DNA of 64,000 nt from Mycobacterium sp. NS-7484 (lineage in GTDB: Bacteria; Actinomycetota; Actinomycetes; Mycobacteriales; Mycobacteriaceae), in contig NZ_MBEJ01000138.1 in NCBI RefSeq assembly GCF_001953975.1, positions 1 through 64,000 of the forward strand, given 5' to 3'. The notes beneath the pieces are model-generated. The model was not told the origin of the DNA, did no database searches, and saw only the letters and a program-made list of their open reading frames with translations. Shown here piece after piece: positions 23,489 through 32,453 of the stretch; the first letter of the stretch is position 1; every line of letters begins with the position of its first letter. A program made the translations under genes and the position numbers.

Positions 23489-24618
23489 GCGATATCCGGG
23501 AAATCGACGCCGGCGCGGAGATGACGCGGTTCGCCCGCGGTTGGCACTGCCTCGGGCTGGCCGAGACGTTCCGGGACGGGCAGCCGCACGGCATCCAAGC
23601 GTTCGGCACCAAGCTCGTCGTCTACGCCGACTCGTCCGGCGCCCTTCACGTACTGGATTCGTACTGCAGGCACATGGGCGGTGACCTGTCGATGGGGTCG
23701 GTCAAAGACGACAACCTGGCCTGCCCGTTCCACGACTGGCGTTGGGGCGCCGACGGAAAGTGCAAGCTGGTGCCGTACGCCAAACGCACCCCGCGGCTGG
23801 CGCGGACCCGGAAATGGGACACCTGCGAGGTCAACGGCCAGTTGCTGGTCTGGCACGATCCGGAAGGTTCGACCCCACCCGCCGAGCTGACCCCGCCCAC
23901 CATCGAGGGCTACGACGACGGTATCTGGTCGCCGTGGCAATGGAATTCGATCCTGATCGAAGGATCGCACTGCCGCGAGATCGTCGACAACAACGTCGAC
24001 ATGGCGCACTTCTTCTACATCCACCACGCCTACCCGACGTACTTCAAGAACGTCATCGAAGGCCACACCGCCAGTCAGTTCATGGAGTCCAAGCCACGTC
24101 CGGACTACGCCACCCGAGAACTCTGGGACGGCACCTATCTGCGTTCGGAGGCAACGTATTTCGGCCCGGCATACATGATCAACTGGCTACACAACGATCT
24201 GGCCCCGAACTTCACCGTCGAGATCGCCTTGATCAATTGCCATTACCCGGTGACGCACGACTCGTTCGTGCTGCAGTGGGGCGTCGCCGTCCAGCAGAAT
24301 CCCGCGTTGCCCGCGGAGAAGGCGGAGAAACTCGCGGCGACGATGAGCCGCAGTTTCGGTGACGGCTTCATGGAGGACGTCGAGATCTGGAAACACAAGG
24401 CCCGCATCGACAACCCGTTGCTGACCGAGGAGGACGGCCCGGTCTATCACCATCGACGGTGGTACGAGCAGTTCTACGTGGACCTCGCCGACGTCACCTC
24501 CGAGATGACCGACCGCTTCGAGCAGGAGGTCGACACCACGCACGCCAACGAGCTGTGGCAGCAGGAGGTGGCCGGCAATCTGGCCGCGGGCGCGGGTCAG
24601 GCAGGGCGAACCCGGTAA
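23485..24618 (+). CDS. Rieske non-heme iron oxygenase, KshA-like
   Basis: The 377-residue oxygenase has Rieske ligands C61, H63, C80 and H83, and a mononuclear iron site D172-xx-H175-xxxx-H180 (NNVDMAHFFYIHH). Length and layout match KshA, the oxygenase of 3-ketosteroid 9alpha-hydroxylase, which with KstD opens the steroid B ring. No KshB reductase is nearby, so electrons must come from elsewhere. The start overlaps the kstD-like stop by 4 bp. The 3' end overlaps the convergent acyltransferase by 22 bp. Confidence 0.88.
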   Translation: MSDIREIDAGAEMTRFARGWHCLGLAETFRDGQPHGIQAFGTKLVVYADSSGALHVLDSYCRHMGGDLSMGSVKDDNLACPFHDWRWGADGKCKLVPYAKRTPRLARTRKWDTCEVNGQLLVWHDPEGSTPPAELTPPTIEGYDDGIWSPWQWNSILIEGSHCREIVDNNVDMAHFFYIHHAYPTYFKNVIEGHTASQFMESKPRPDYATRELWDGTYLRSEATYFGPAYMINWLHNDLAPNFTVEIALINCHYPVTHDSFVLQWGVAVQQNPALPAEKAEKLAATMSRSFGDGFMEDVEIWKHKARIDNPLLTEEDGPVYHHRRWYEQFYVDLADVTSEMTDRFEQEVDTTHANELWQQEVAGNLAAGAGQAGRTR

Positions 24619-25319
24619 CGACCGGTGGAGAGGTCTTCGCTCAGAACCCCCATCGGGCTGTCGATCACGTGGTCGGTCATGCTGAGGGTGTCCCGGTCGA
24701 AGTATGCGCCCGGCGTCTCACGTTTCCAGGTTGCCGGCGAGCCGGCGTAGAGCCCCCGCCTGCGTTCCGGCGCCGATCGCTGAGTCATGGTCGAATTGGC
24801 CGCCAACACAGACTGATCGGGCAGTCGGCTGTCCTTGAGCATCACGGCCCCGCTGCCCACGAGGGAGTGGTGCCCGACTGTCACCCGTCCGACCGTCTGC
24901 CGCTTGTTCACGAAATCCGGTTCGTGTGTCTGTAGGAGACAACGGTTTCCGCCGACCGCGGCGTACTCGCGCACGACGATCGTGCCGGAACAGTCCGCGT
25001 AGTGTCTGCTGCCCAGCTTCGCGGCGTATCCGACGAACAACGTGCCGGCCTTCGGGTCGATCTGCTGATAACTCGGATGCGCCGAGATCCAATTCCACGA
25101 CTCCATCGCTGCGTGATCGTCGAAGCGGGCCAAGCTCAATCCTCGGACGACGTTGAACAGTCCGAACCGGACGCCTTCGCCCACCTCGAAACGACCGACG
25201 TTCCGTACGAGCGTGGGCCCGATCCTGGCGGTGACGGCGACGGCATGTCCGAACGACCGCAATACCCGGTTCTTGAACGACGACGGCGGCAGGACAAGCC
25301 AGCAAAGCGTTTCCAGCAT
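24597..25319 (-). CDS. Left-handed beta-helix acyltransferase-like protein
   Basis: The 240-residue protein shows hexapeptide-type strands (GPTLVRNVGRFEVGEGVRFG, then CSGTIVVREYAAVGGNRCLL and TVGRVTVGHHSLVGSGAVML) and ends PERRRGLYAGSPATWKRE, the usual VxAGSPAK-like end of sugar O-acetyltransferases. The first 35 residues include a hydrophobic stretch. It probably decorates the surface polysaccharide made by the divergent genes. The ATG at 25319 has AAAGG 10 bp upstream; a GTG at 25328 lies too close to it. Confidence 0.78.
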   Translation of the reverse strand: MLETLCWLVLPPSSFKNRVLRSFGHAVAVTARIGPTLVRNVGRFEVGEGVRFGLFNVVRGLSLARFDDHAAMESWNWISAHPSYQQIDPKAGTLFVGYAAKLGSRHYADCSGTIVVREYAAVGGNRCLLQTHEPDFVNKRQTVGRVTVGHHSLVGSGAVMLKDSRLPDQSVLAANSTMTQRSAPERRRGLYAGSPATWKRETPGAYFDRDTLSMTDHVIDSPMGVLSEDLSTGRYRVRPA

Positions 25320-25809
25320 GGGTTGCACCTTTCTGCGGAGTCATGCCCGAAGGGATGACGGCCAGGATCGGGCAGTCCTTGCCGAATGTACTGAACTGGT
25401 TGGACCTTCCGGCCCGCCCATGATCCGCGAAGGACAACTGTGGTGCTCATCACTTCTGGCGCCGAGCCTGGGGATTCGCGTGAGTGCGTGGTCTGCCAGG
25501 GGTTTTCGCCGTCCACATCGAGCGCGCTGCCCGGCGCCGCGCATTCTGATGCGTCGCGGTACGGCGTTCGACGCACTGGGGCGGCTGCGAGATCCGGTTC
25601 AGTTGCGTATGGTCGGGTCTGCGCAAGGTCGGGGCGTCGCGGGTTGAATGCGACCGGTGTCGATGACCTGGACCAGCGACGGAGATCGAAGCCACACGTG
25701 CCGGTATGGCACCGCCGGATGTCCACAAGCAAACATTGTCGGGTCGAGTTGCAGCGTGACAGCGTGATTCTCGCCATGGACGTCCGTTGGTCGCCCAAGT
25801 GACGGGAGC
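25320..25809. other. 490-bp intergenic region between divergent acyltransferases
   Basis: No frame here shows a recognisable protein, although several open frames exist because of high GC. It is the longest gene-free stretch of the window and probably holds promoters for the polysaccharide locus. No SigF-type promoter or clear repeat was found. Confidence 0.55.
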
Positions 25810-26406
25810 TTGCCACTGATCGCACCAACGTCATCACCCTCATCGATCGCACCGCCGCCGATCGGCAATCAGTTCTCGCTCGCCGGTTTCACCGGTCGGG
25901 GCTATCACCGAGGCCGAAGTCAGCCGATACAGCTCGCCTGGCTACTTGTCTCGAGATCCGTGTTGTTCCGGTGGTGGATGCCGAATCGGCTACGGATTGC
26001 GGTACTTCGGATATTCGGCGCCACAATCGGCCGGGGCACGCTCATCCGGCATGACGTGAAAATCCACTGGCCGTGGAAGCTGGAGGTCGGCGACAGTTCG
26101 TGGATCGGTGAAGACGCCTGGATTCTCAACCTCGAGAAGGTGACGATCGGTTCGAATTCGTGTGTCTCCCAAGGTGTGCTGCTGTGTACCGGGAGTCACG
26201 ACCGCGTCAGCGCGACATTCGAATTCGACAACGGTCCCATCACGATCGGCGACCGGGTCTGGGTGGCCGCGCGCTCGACCGTGCTGCGCGGGGTGCACAT
26301 CGGTGACGGGGCAACGATTGGCGCAACCGCGCTCGTCACCCACGATGTTCCCGCGGCCGACACGGTCTTTGCGCCACGGTCGACGAGGGGGACGACATGC
26401 GGGTGA
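25810..26406 (+). CDS. WcaF-like sugar O-acetyltransferase
   Basis: The 198-residue beta-helix enzyme has the WcaF layout: FSLAGFTGRGYHRGRS, WWMPNRLRIAVLRIFGATIG, KIHWPWKLEVGDSSWIGEDA, CVSQGVLLCTGSHDR and the terminal DGATIGATALVTHDVP. The family acetylates sugars of colanic-acid-type exopolysaccharides with acetyl-CoA. The start is doubtful: TTG 25810 is the first codon, with GGGAG only 3 bp before. The stop overlaps the next gene by 10 bp. Confidence 0.86.
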   Translation: MPLIAPTSSPSSIAPPPIGNQFSLAGFTGRGYHRGRSQPIQLAWLLVSRSVLFRWWMPNRLRIAVLRIFGATIGRGTLIRHDVKIHWPWKLEVGDSSWIGEDAWILNLEKVTIGSNSCVSQGVLLCTGSHDRVSATFEFDNGPITIGDRVWVAARSTVLRGVHIGDGATIGATALVTHDVPAADTVFAPRSTRGTTCG

Positions 26407-27641
26407 CGATCGTCGGTATCAACTACGCGCCCGAAGTTACCGGGATCGCCCCGTACACAACGGGTATCGCCGAAGGGCTGGTCACCTGCGGGCACGACGT
26501 CACGGTGATCACCGGGGTGCCGCACTATCCCCAGTGGCGGGTCGCTGACCGGTACCGCGGTGTTCGACGCCGCACCGAGAGCGTCTCAGGGGTGGCCGTG
26601 CACCGCGTCGGGCACTACGTACCAACCGAACACAGCAATCGCGGGCGGATCCGCATGGAAGCCTCGTTCGGTACGGCTGCGGCCACACACAGATGGAATG
26701 ATCCAGACGTCGTCATCGTCGTCAGCCCGGCGCTGCTCTCGGCCGCCGCAGTGGTGTTGCGGGCCAGGCTGTCCCGGGTTCCGGTCGGCGTGGTGGTTCA
26801 GGACGTCTACAGCAAGGGTGTGGTGGAAACCGGCGCGGCCGGTGGTCGCTCCGCGGCCCTGACCGCACGGTTGGAATCCGCGGTCTTGCGGACGGCGGAT
26901 GCGGTGGCGGTGATTCACCCGCGCTTTGCCGATCCGCTGGCCGAGATCGGGGTGGACCCCAGCGACCTGGAGGTCATCCGCAACTGGACGCACATCGCCG
27001 GCGACGCTCCCGTGAGCGGATCGGCGGCGGTGCGGCAGAAGTTCGGCTGGGGGCCCGATGACACCGTGGTGCTGCACACCGGCAACATGGGTGTGAAGCA
27101 GGGCCTGGAGAACGTCGTCGCCGCAGCAGACGTGGCTGAACGCGCGGACCATCACGGCCACCGGCTGCGCTTCGTGCTGATCGGCGACGGCAATCAGCGA
27201 GCCATGCTCGACGATCTCGCGAAGGACACCCCGGCTGTCCAGCTGATCGATCCGCTACCGGAGGAGGAGTTTCGCGCCGCGCTGTCGGCCGCCGACATCC
27301 TGCTCGTCAACGAGCGGCCCGGCGTCGGGGAGATGGCCGTGCCGAGCAAGTTGACGTCGTACTTCATCGCAGGCAAGCCGATCGTCGCGGCCACGGACCC
27401 CACGAGTGGAAGTGCCGAAGAACTCCGGGCGTCCGGCGCCGGGCTGGTGATTCCACCGGGTGACCCCCGCGCGTTGGTCGAGTCGGTGCGGCATTTGGCC
27501 GAAGACGAGCAGAGCAGACTGCGGTTCGCCGGCTGTGGGGCGGCGTATGCCCGGGAACGACTCGGCGCGTCGAATGCGGTTGCCCAGTACGAGAAGTGGG
27601 TCACCGGTCTGGCCCACCGAGGACGGGGACGGGCGGCATGA
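26397..27641 (+). CDS. GT4-family glycosyltransferase, WcaI-like
   Basis: The 414-residue GT-B enzyme starts MRVTIVGINYAPEVTGIAPY and has GVPHYPQWRVADRYRG, both typical of WcaI/WbuB-type GT4 enzymes. The C-terminal donor domain shows HTGNMGVKQGLENVV and the E-x7-E-like NERPGVGEMAVPSKLTSYFI. The position after wcaF copies the colanic-acid order. Donor and acceptor are unknown; fucose is one candidate, given gmd and fcl downstream. The stop overlaps the next start by 4 bp. Confidence 0.87.
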   Translation: MRVTIVGINYAPEVTGIAPYTTGIAEGLVTCGHDVTVITGVPHYPQWRVADRYRGVRRRTESVSGVAVHRVGHYVPTEHSNRGRIRMEASFGTAAATHRWNDPDVVIVVSPALLSAAAVVLRARLSRVPVGVVVQDVYSKGVVETGAAGGRSAALTARLESAVLRTADAVAVIHPRFADPLAEIGVDPSDLEVIRNWTHIAGDAPVSGSAAVRQKFGWGPDDTVVLHTGNMGVKQGLENVVAAADVAERADHHGHRLRFVLIGDGNQRAMLDDLAKDTPAVQLIDPLPEEEFRAALSAADILLVNERPGVGEMAVPSKLTSYFIAGKPIVAATDPTSGSAEELRASGAGLVIPPGDPRALVESVRHLAEDEQSRLRFAGCGAAYARERLGASNAVAQYEKWVTGLAHRGRGRAA

Positions 27642-28879
27642 GCGCGAAAGTCAGCCGTAACGACTGCTTCTACGCCGGGCAGTCGGCGACCTATCTGGTG
27701 GGTCCACTGCAGCGGGTACTCACCCCACCGCAGCTCAAGGCCCGCTTGCAGACCATTGCGGCCGCGGGCCCGCGGACTCGTCTGGGCCTGCGGCCGAACC
27801 GCGCGGCACGACACTGGGATTACGACCCCGACTGTGGCGGGATCGTGATCACCGACGGCCCGATGCCGGATATGTCCGACCCGGCCCGGGCGATGCTCGA
27901 CCTGCTGGCCGACGGGCCCACGGTGCCGCCGGCCACCGTGCACATCCACGTCGCCGACCGATGGTTGTTCCTCAACTTCGATCACGGAATCGGCGGCGGC
28001 CGGCTGTTCAGCGAGGTGATCGCCGCGGCCGGTGGCGAAGGAACCGGATTCGCCGAACCGGCACCCGCGCCGGCGAGCCGCAACCCGGGTCTGCGTGCCC
28101 TGATGCACACCGTACGCACCGAACCGACGCGATTGATCCGTGCGTTGGACGAGCCGTTCCGGGGCGGCAGCGCGGCTGTGGTCCCCACCGGGCAGCTCGA
28201 TGAGCGGGAAGCCCTGGCCTACAAGCGAAGTCAGCCCGGCTTCCTGGACCTGGTGCGGGCCTGCCGTGACGCCTACCTGCCACGCGCGCCGCTGTCCGCC
28301 TTCATCCTCTCGGCGTTCATGCGAACTCTGCGCGATTCCGGGATAACCCCGGAGGACGACGTCGCCCTACTCGTAGATCTCGGCAGGTATCTGCCGCCCA
28401 GAGTTGGCACGTTGTCGAATTTCGTAGGGATCGCGCCGATTCGGACCACCGCGCCGTACGAGCCGGCCTCGATCGCCGCCGCCATCGACGAGTACACGCG
28501 CGGGTGCCGCGCCCTGGTCCGGTACGGGATGGGTTACGCCGCACGGCTGCGGACCCGTCCCGCCGACCTGCCCCGGTGGCAGACCGGTAGTCGACGCGCG
28601 CGGATCGTGGTGACCGACCATGCCACTTCCGCGGCAGGCGGCAAGATCCCCTGGGCGCACACCGCGGATGGGCACCACTTCGTCCGCAAGGCGCCGGTGC
28701 GGTACTCGAACCAGATCTCGTTGGCGATCAACCGGGTTGGTTCCGAACTGCACCTCACCGCGTCGTACTACGCCGGCACCTTCGACCCCGGCACGATCAA
28801 CGCCGCCCTGGAGGGCATCGTGGCGGACGGTTCGCCGTTGGTGCTCGCCGGATCCGGCGGTGCACGGAAGGGGCGGTGA
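27638..28879 (+). CDS. Condensation/acetyltransferase-fold protein (PapA/CAT-like)
   Basis: The 413-residue protein has NFDHGIGGGRLFSEVI near residue 115, a variant of the HHxxxDG motif of CoA- and ACP-dependent acyltransferases in which the Asp is Gly. Later segments (VALLVDLGRYLPPRVGTLSN, NQISLAINRVGSELHLTASY, YAGTFDPGTINAALEG) fit the C-terminal half of the condensation fold. It may attach a fatty acyl group to the glycan, as PapA proteins do on trehalose lipids. Whether the changed motif is active is unknown. Confidence 0.7.
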   Translation: MSAKVSRNDCFYAGQSATYLVGPLQRVLTPPQLKARLQTIAAAGPRTRLGLRPNRAARHWDYDPDCGGIVITDGPMPDMSDPARAMLDLLADGPTVPPATVHIHVADRWLFLNFDHGIGGGRLFSEVIAAAGGEGTGFAEPAPAPASRNPGLRALMHTVRTEPTRLIRALDEPFRGGSAAVVPTGQLDEREALAYKRSQPGFLDLVRACRDAYLPRAPLSAFILSAFMRTLRDSGITPEDDVALLVDLGRYLPPRVGTLSNFVGIAPIRTTAPYEPASIAAAIDEYTRGCRALVRYGMGYAARLRTRPADLPRWQTGSRRARIVVTDHATSAAGGKIPWAHTADGHHFVRKAPVRYSNQISLAINRVGSELHLTASYYAGTFDPGTINAALEGIVADGSPLVLAGSGGARKGR

Positions 28880-28880
28880 C

Positions 28881-30254
28881 GTGACCGCCGGACTCACGCC
28901 GTCTCCGAGAGGGCCCCAGGCGCGGTCGACGGCGGTGGCCACGACCGCCGACCAAGTGCTCTCGAGCGCCAGCAATGCGCTGATGGTCTTTGCGGTGGCG
29001 CAGGTTTCCCCGGCCGAACAGTTCGGGATCGTCGCGCTGCTGGTCACGGTGGCCACGACCTGGATCGGCTTCAACCGGGGTGCGCTGGGTACCGCCCTGT
29101 TGCTCACCAGCAACCTGCGGCGGGCCGAGATCGCCGCTGAAGGCGGGTACGCGATCAGCCTCTCGCTGGTGACGGCGACCGTCGCCGGTGCGGTGTTGCT
29201 GGTCCTGTCTTCGCTTTTCGGACAATTCTGGATCGGTCTGGCGTTCGCCGTCAGCCTGGTCGGCGTGCTGGGCCAGGATGTGCTCCGATTCGTCGCCATC
29301 GCCCAGGGCAGACCGCTCGTGGCCGCCGTCTGCGACGGAATGTGGGCGGCCTGGATCGTGGCGATCTACCTGTTCAACCTGCTGACGTCCGGGTTCTCGG
29401 CGGCGGCCACGGTGTACCTGTGGGGCGCGGGCGGACTGGTCTCGGCGCTGGCACTCATGGTCGTGCTGGGGACCTGGCCGCGACGCCACCGCCTGATCGA
29501 CTGGTGGCGCGAATACGGCCGGGCACGGCTGAGATTCGGAATTGTCTATGCGCTCAACCAGGTTGGGGCCAGCCTGGTGACGTTGGCCGTGACGGTGGTG
29601 ATCAGCGGCACCGCCGCGGCCGGCCTTCGCGGCGGAGCGAGTTTGTTCGGACCGATCGCGATGCTGGTGTCCGCGCTGCCGCTGGTGTTCGTTCCCCATG
29701 CCCGCCGGGCGTCGTCGTCGGCCGATCAGCAGTGGCGGCTGCTCGTCAAGACCTCGATGCTCACATCGGGTCTCACCTTGCTGGCCGGCGCGTTATTGGC
29801 CGCCGTCCCGGGCCCGCTCGGCTCGGCCATTCTGGGCGATACCTGGAGGTATGCCAGTACTCTCGTCGTCTATCTCGGGATCGAGTGTGCGGCGATGTGC
29901 TGGATGGTGAGCGTGTACAGCTTCTTCCAGGCTCAGGGTATGAGCGCAACGGTGTTGCGGGTCAAGTTGTTTCAGATCACCCTGCAGCTCGGCCTCTGTC
30001 TGGCGGCCGGGGTGCTGGTGGGCACCGCAACCGGCGTCGCCATCGCGCTGGCAGTCTCCGGCACCGTCGCCGCTTTGGTCGGCGTCACCTTGGTGCGGCG
30101 CGCAGCCCGGCCGGCGACCGACGTCGCGCCCGGACACCCGGGGCGCTCCAGGGGGATTGACGTCCCTGAGGTTGCCGTCGCTCCGGGGCGCGAACCCTGG
30201 CCGAGCATCGATGTGCTCGCTGCGGAGATGGCCGACGGCAGGAGCGGGCGGTGA
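28881..30254 (+). CDS. Wzx-like polysaccharide flippase
   Basis: The 457-residue protein has about 12 hydrophobic helices and a MOP-superfamily layout, for example VLSSASNALMVFAVAQVSPA at the start, and YALNQVGASLVTLAVTVVIS in the middle. It would flip lipid-linked repeat units across the membrane. A hydrophilic tail of about 50 residues follows the last helix. The GTG at 28881 is chosen because coding character begins there. Next gene overlaps by 4 bp. No Wzy polymerase was found with it. Confidence 0.78.
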   Translation: MTAGLTPSPRGPQARSTAVATTADQVLSSASNALMVFAVAQVSPAEQFGIVALLVTVATTWIGFNRGALGTALLLTSNLRRAEIAAEGGYAISLSLVTATVAGAVLLVLSSLFGQFWIGLAFAVSLVGVLGQDVLRFVAIAQGRPLVAAVCDGMWAAWIVAIYLFNLLTSGFSAAATVYLWGAGGLVSALALMVVLGTWPRRHRLIDWWREYGRARLRFGIVYALNQVGASLVTLAVTVVISGTAAAGLRGGASLFGPIAMLVSALPLVFVPHARRASSSADQQWRLLVKTSMLTSGLTLLAGALLAAVPGPLGSAILGDTWRYASTLVVYLGIECAAMCWMVSVYSFFQAQGMSATVLRVKLFQITLQLGLCLAAGVLVGTATGVAIALAVSGTVAALVGVTLVRRAARPATDVAPGHPGRSRGIDVPEVAVAPGREPWPSIDVLAAEMADGRSGR

Positions 30255-31417
30255 CAGCAGCGCTTCATGTCGTCACCCTGATCACGCCCGACGGTGCCTA
30301 CGGCGGCCCCGTCCGGGTGGCGTTCAACCAGGCCCGCCAACTGCGCGCCGACGGCCACCGCGCTGTCGTCGCCGGTGCAGTCCGCGGATACCGCACGATC
30401 CCCACCGTCCTCGACGGAGTACCCGTCCGGCTCACCAAGGCCCGCAACGTGATTCCCGTGCTCGGATTCTCCGGGCTGCTCGCCCCGGCCATGTGGGTGT
30501 GGATGGTGCGCAACCGCAGAACGTTCGACGTGGTCCATGTCCACCTGGCACGCGACCTGATCACCCTGCCGGCCGCGCTGATCGCCCTGGTGCTCGGCAA
30601 GCGGCTGATCGTGCAGACGCACGGAATGATCGCCGACAGCGACCATCCGATAGCGCCGGTCCTGGACCGAGTTCTGGTCCGCCCCATCCTGCGCCGGGCG
30701 GCCGCCGTGCTGTACCTGACCGAAGCAGAGCGCGCGGCACTGCTGCGGGTGCAACCGGCCGCGGCGGTGCAGCATCTGCCCAACGGCGTTCCGGGCTACG
30801 AGGCCGCCGCCACCGCGCGTAACGACCGAGCAATTGGTGACGACGTCGAGGTGCTCTACCTCGCACGGCTGCAGGCGCGAAAACGACCGGTCCTGTTCGT
30901 GCGAGCGGCGACCCGGCTGCTGGCGCAGGGTCGCGCGGCCCGGTTCACCCTGATCGGTCCCGACGAAGGTGAAGGCAGCGCCGTGCGTGACGCGATATCA
31001 CGGTCCGGTGCCGCCCCTGACGCACTCACCTGGGAGGGGGCACTGCCGCCGGAGCGCACGACCGCGCGGATGGTCGAGGCGTCGGTGTACGTGTTGCCCT
31101 CGGTGGCCGAGCCGTTCCCGATGGCCGTGCTCGAGGCGATGTCCGTCGGTCTGCCCGTCGTGATCACCGAGAGCTGCGGACTCGCCGAAGCGGTGCGCGC
31201 CAGCGGAAGTGGCGTCGTGGTCGACGAATCCGAGGAGGCGCTTGTCGAAGCGATACAGACGTTGATCACCGATCGTGGGCTGCGCGAACGGATGAGCGCC
31301 GCCGCGCTGCGGACCGCGGCAGAGGTGTTCAGCATGGCAGCCGTCGCGCGTGAGCTTCTCGCGGTGTACACCGGCGTTCGACCCGACACCCGGCCGGAGG
31401 ACAGGCAACCCGCGTGA
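30251..31417 (+). CDS. GT4-family glycosyltransferase
   Basis: The 388-residue GT-B enzyme shows the N-terminal HVVTLITPDGAYGGPVRVAF, a central LIVQTHGMIADSD, and the GT4 donor signature LYLARLQARKRPVLFVRAAT with EPFPMAVLEAMSVGLPVVIT. It transfers a sugar from a nucleotide donor, probably to the lipid-linked unit. The start is GTG, overlapping the flippase, and the stop overlaps the DUF218 gene by 4 bp. Confidence 0.87.
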   Translation: MTAALHVVTLITPDGAYGGPVRVAFNQARQLRADGHRAVVAGAVRGYRTIPTVLDGVPVRLTKARNVIPVLGFSGLLAPAMWVWMVRNRRTFDVVHVHLARDLITLPAALIALVLGKRLIVQTHGMIADSDHPIAPVLDRVLVRPILRRAAAVLYLTEAERAALLRVQPAAAVQHLPNGVPGYEAAATARNDRAIGDDVEVLYLARLQARKRPVLFVRAATRLLAQGRAARFTLIGPDEGEGSAVRDAISRSGAAPDALTWEGALPPERTTARMVEASVYVLPSVAEPFPMAVLEAMSVGLPVVITESCGLAEAVRASGSGVVVDESEEALVEAIQTLITDRGLRERMSAAALRTAAEVFSMAAVARELLAVYTGVRPDTRPEDRQPA

Positions 31418-32046
31418 CAGACGAATCGAAGGGTGACACTGTGTCGGGAGCTGCCAACGGGCGGCGGCTTCTCGCGCGGCGCGCGCTGACGGTCATCGCC
31501 ACCATCGTGGTTCTGGGGTTACTGGTCGTGGCCGGTACGGGGACCGTCCTGTTCCGCCATGCGGCACAAGACGATCTGCGCCACGCCGACGCGGTGTTCG
31601 TGCTCGGCGGCGAACACGATGGCCGCGAGGATTACGGCCTCCAACTGGTGCGCGACGGCGTCGCCCCGGTGCTGGTGCTGTCCAACCCGTACCGGGCCTC
31701 CGATCCGGTGATCCGGCGGGCCTGCGAAACCCGCGTGCGCGGAGTGGAAGTGCTGTGCGTGAAGCCGAAACCTTCCACCACGTTGGGCGAGGCACTGCTG
31801 ATTCGGCAGTTGGCCCGCGAAAGAGGTTGGAAGACAATTGTGGTTGCCTCATGGCAGTACCATCTGCCCCGGGCTCGCTTCATCTTCCGGCGGTGTTTCT
31901 CGTCGTCACCGGATTCCACGATCATGCGTGCGGTGCCACGCGACTACCACTTGACCGCGGGCTCATGGGAATACACCTACCTGTACCAGTTCTTCGCACT
32001 CGGCAAGGCCGTCATGGAGTCAGGAGAGTCGGGCAAGTGTGAATGA
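31414..32046 (+). CDS. YdcF/SanA-type DUF218 protein, membrane anchored
   Basis: The 210-residue protein has an N-terminal signal-anchor (ALTVIATIVVLGLLVVAGTG, residues about 27-45) and a periplasmic DUF218 domain: ADAVFVLGGEHDGREDYGLQ, VLVLSNPYR, TTLGEALLIRQLARERGWKT and ASWQYHLPRARFIFRRCF. The family includes SanA, YdcF and ElyC, which act on envelope glycans. In this locus it might act on the new polysaccharide. The GTG start overlaps the previous gene. Confidence 0.8.
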   Translation: MTDESKGDTVSGAANGRRLLARRALTVIATIVVLGLLVVAGTGTVLFRHAAQDDLRHADAVFVLGGEHDGREDYGLQLVRDGVAPVLVLSNPYRASDPVIRRACETRVRGVEVLCVKPKPSTTLGEALLIRQLARERGWKTIVVASWQYHLPRARFIFRRCFSSSPDSTIMRAVPRDYHLTAGSWEYTYLYQFFALGKAVMESGESGKCE

Positions 32047-32063
32047 GCACTACCGCTGTCGGG

Positions 32064-32453
32064 CTACCACTTCAGCTTGTACTGCACACCGGCGAACACA
32101 TACACACTCAGATAACCCAGCAGGGCAAATGCGCTGCAATACAAGGCGGTTGTCGCCAGTGTCCGAGCGGCTCGACGAATCCCCGGCCAGGTGTGCGCAC
32201 GGTCGTCGAAGGTGGCCATCGGTAGCAGCACGGTGGTGATGGGTGCGGCGGTCACCAGCAGGCCCTCACCGAACAGCAGAAGTGCCGGCGGCGAGTCCGC
32301 GGTGGCTTGCACCGCGGTCAGACAGCCCAGCAGCGCGCACACCACACAGTTGATCGCGGTGATGCGCCAGCGGTCGGCATTTCGGTACAGGTAGACCGCG
32401 GCCAAGGCGCCCACCGCGCCTCCCACGCCGAGCAACACCACGTCGGTGATCAC
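32064..32453 (-). CDS. CrcB/Fluc-like four-helix membrane protein (degenerate), copy 1
   Basis: The 129-residue protein has four hydrophobic helices and begins DVVLLGVGGAVGALAAVYLY, like the GxxGAxxRY start of Fluc fluoride channels. RITAINCVVCALLGCLTA retains the pore Asn. The region that should read GxxGGxTTFSTF reads GEGLLVTAAPITTVLL, so the Phe box is lost. It is probably not a fluoride channel. It overlaps copy 2 by 4 bp, suggesting a dual-topology heterodimer. Both genes face opposite to the polysaccharide operon. Confidence 0.68.
   Translation of the reverse strand: MITDVVLLGVGGAVGALAAVYLYRNADRWRITAINCVVCALLGCLTAVQATADSPPALLLFGEGLLVTAAPITTVLLPMATFDDRAHTWPGIRRAARTLATTALYCSAFALLGYLSVYVFAGVQYKLKW

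Noticed and set aside
28620..28880. N-terminal extension of the flippase frame
   Set aside because: It overlaps the condensation-fold gene in another frame and is Arg/Pro/Ser rich without helices; the GTG at 28881 precedes the first helix.
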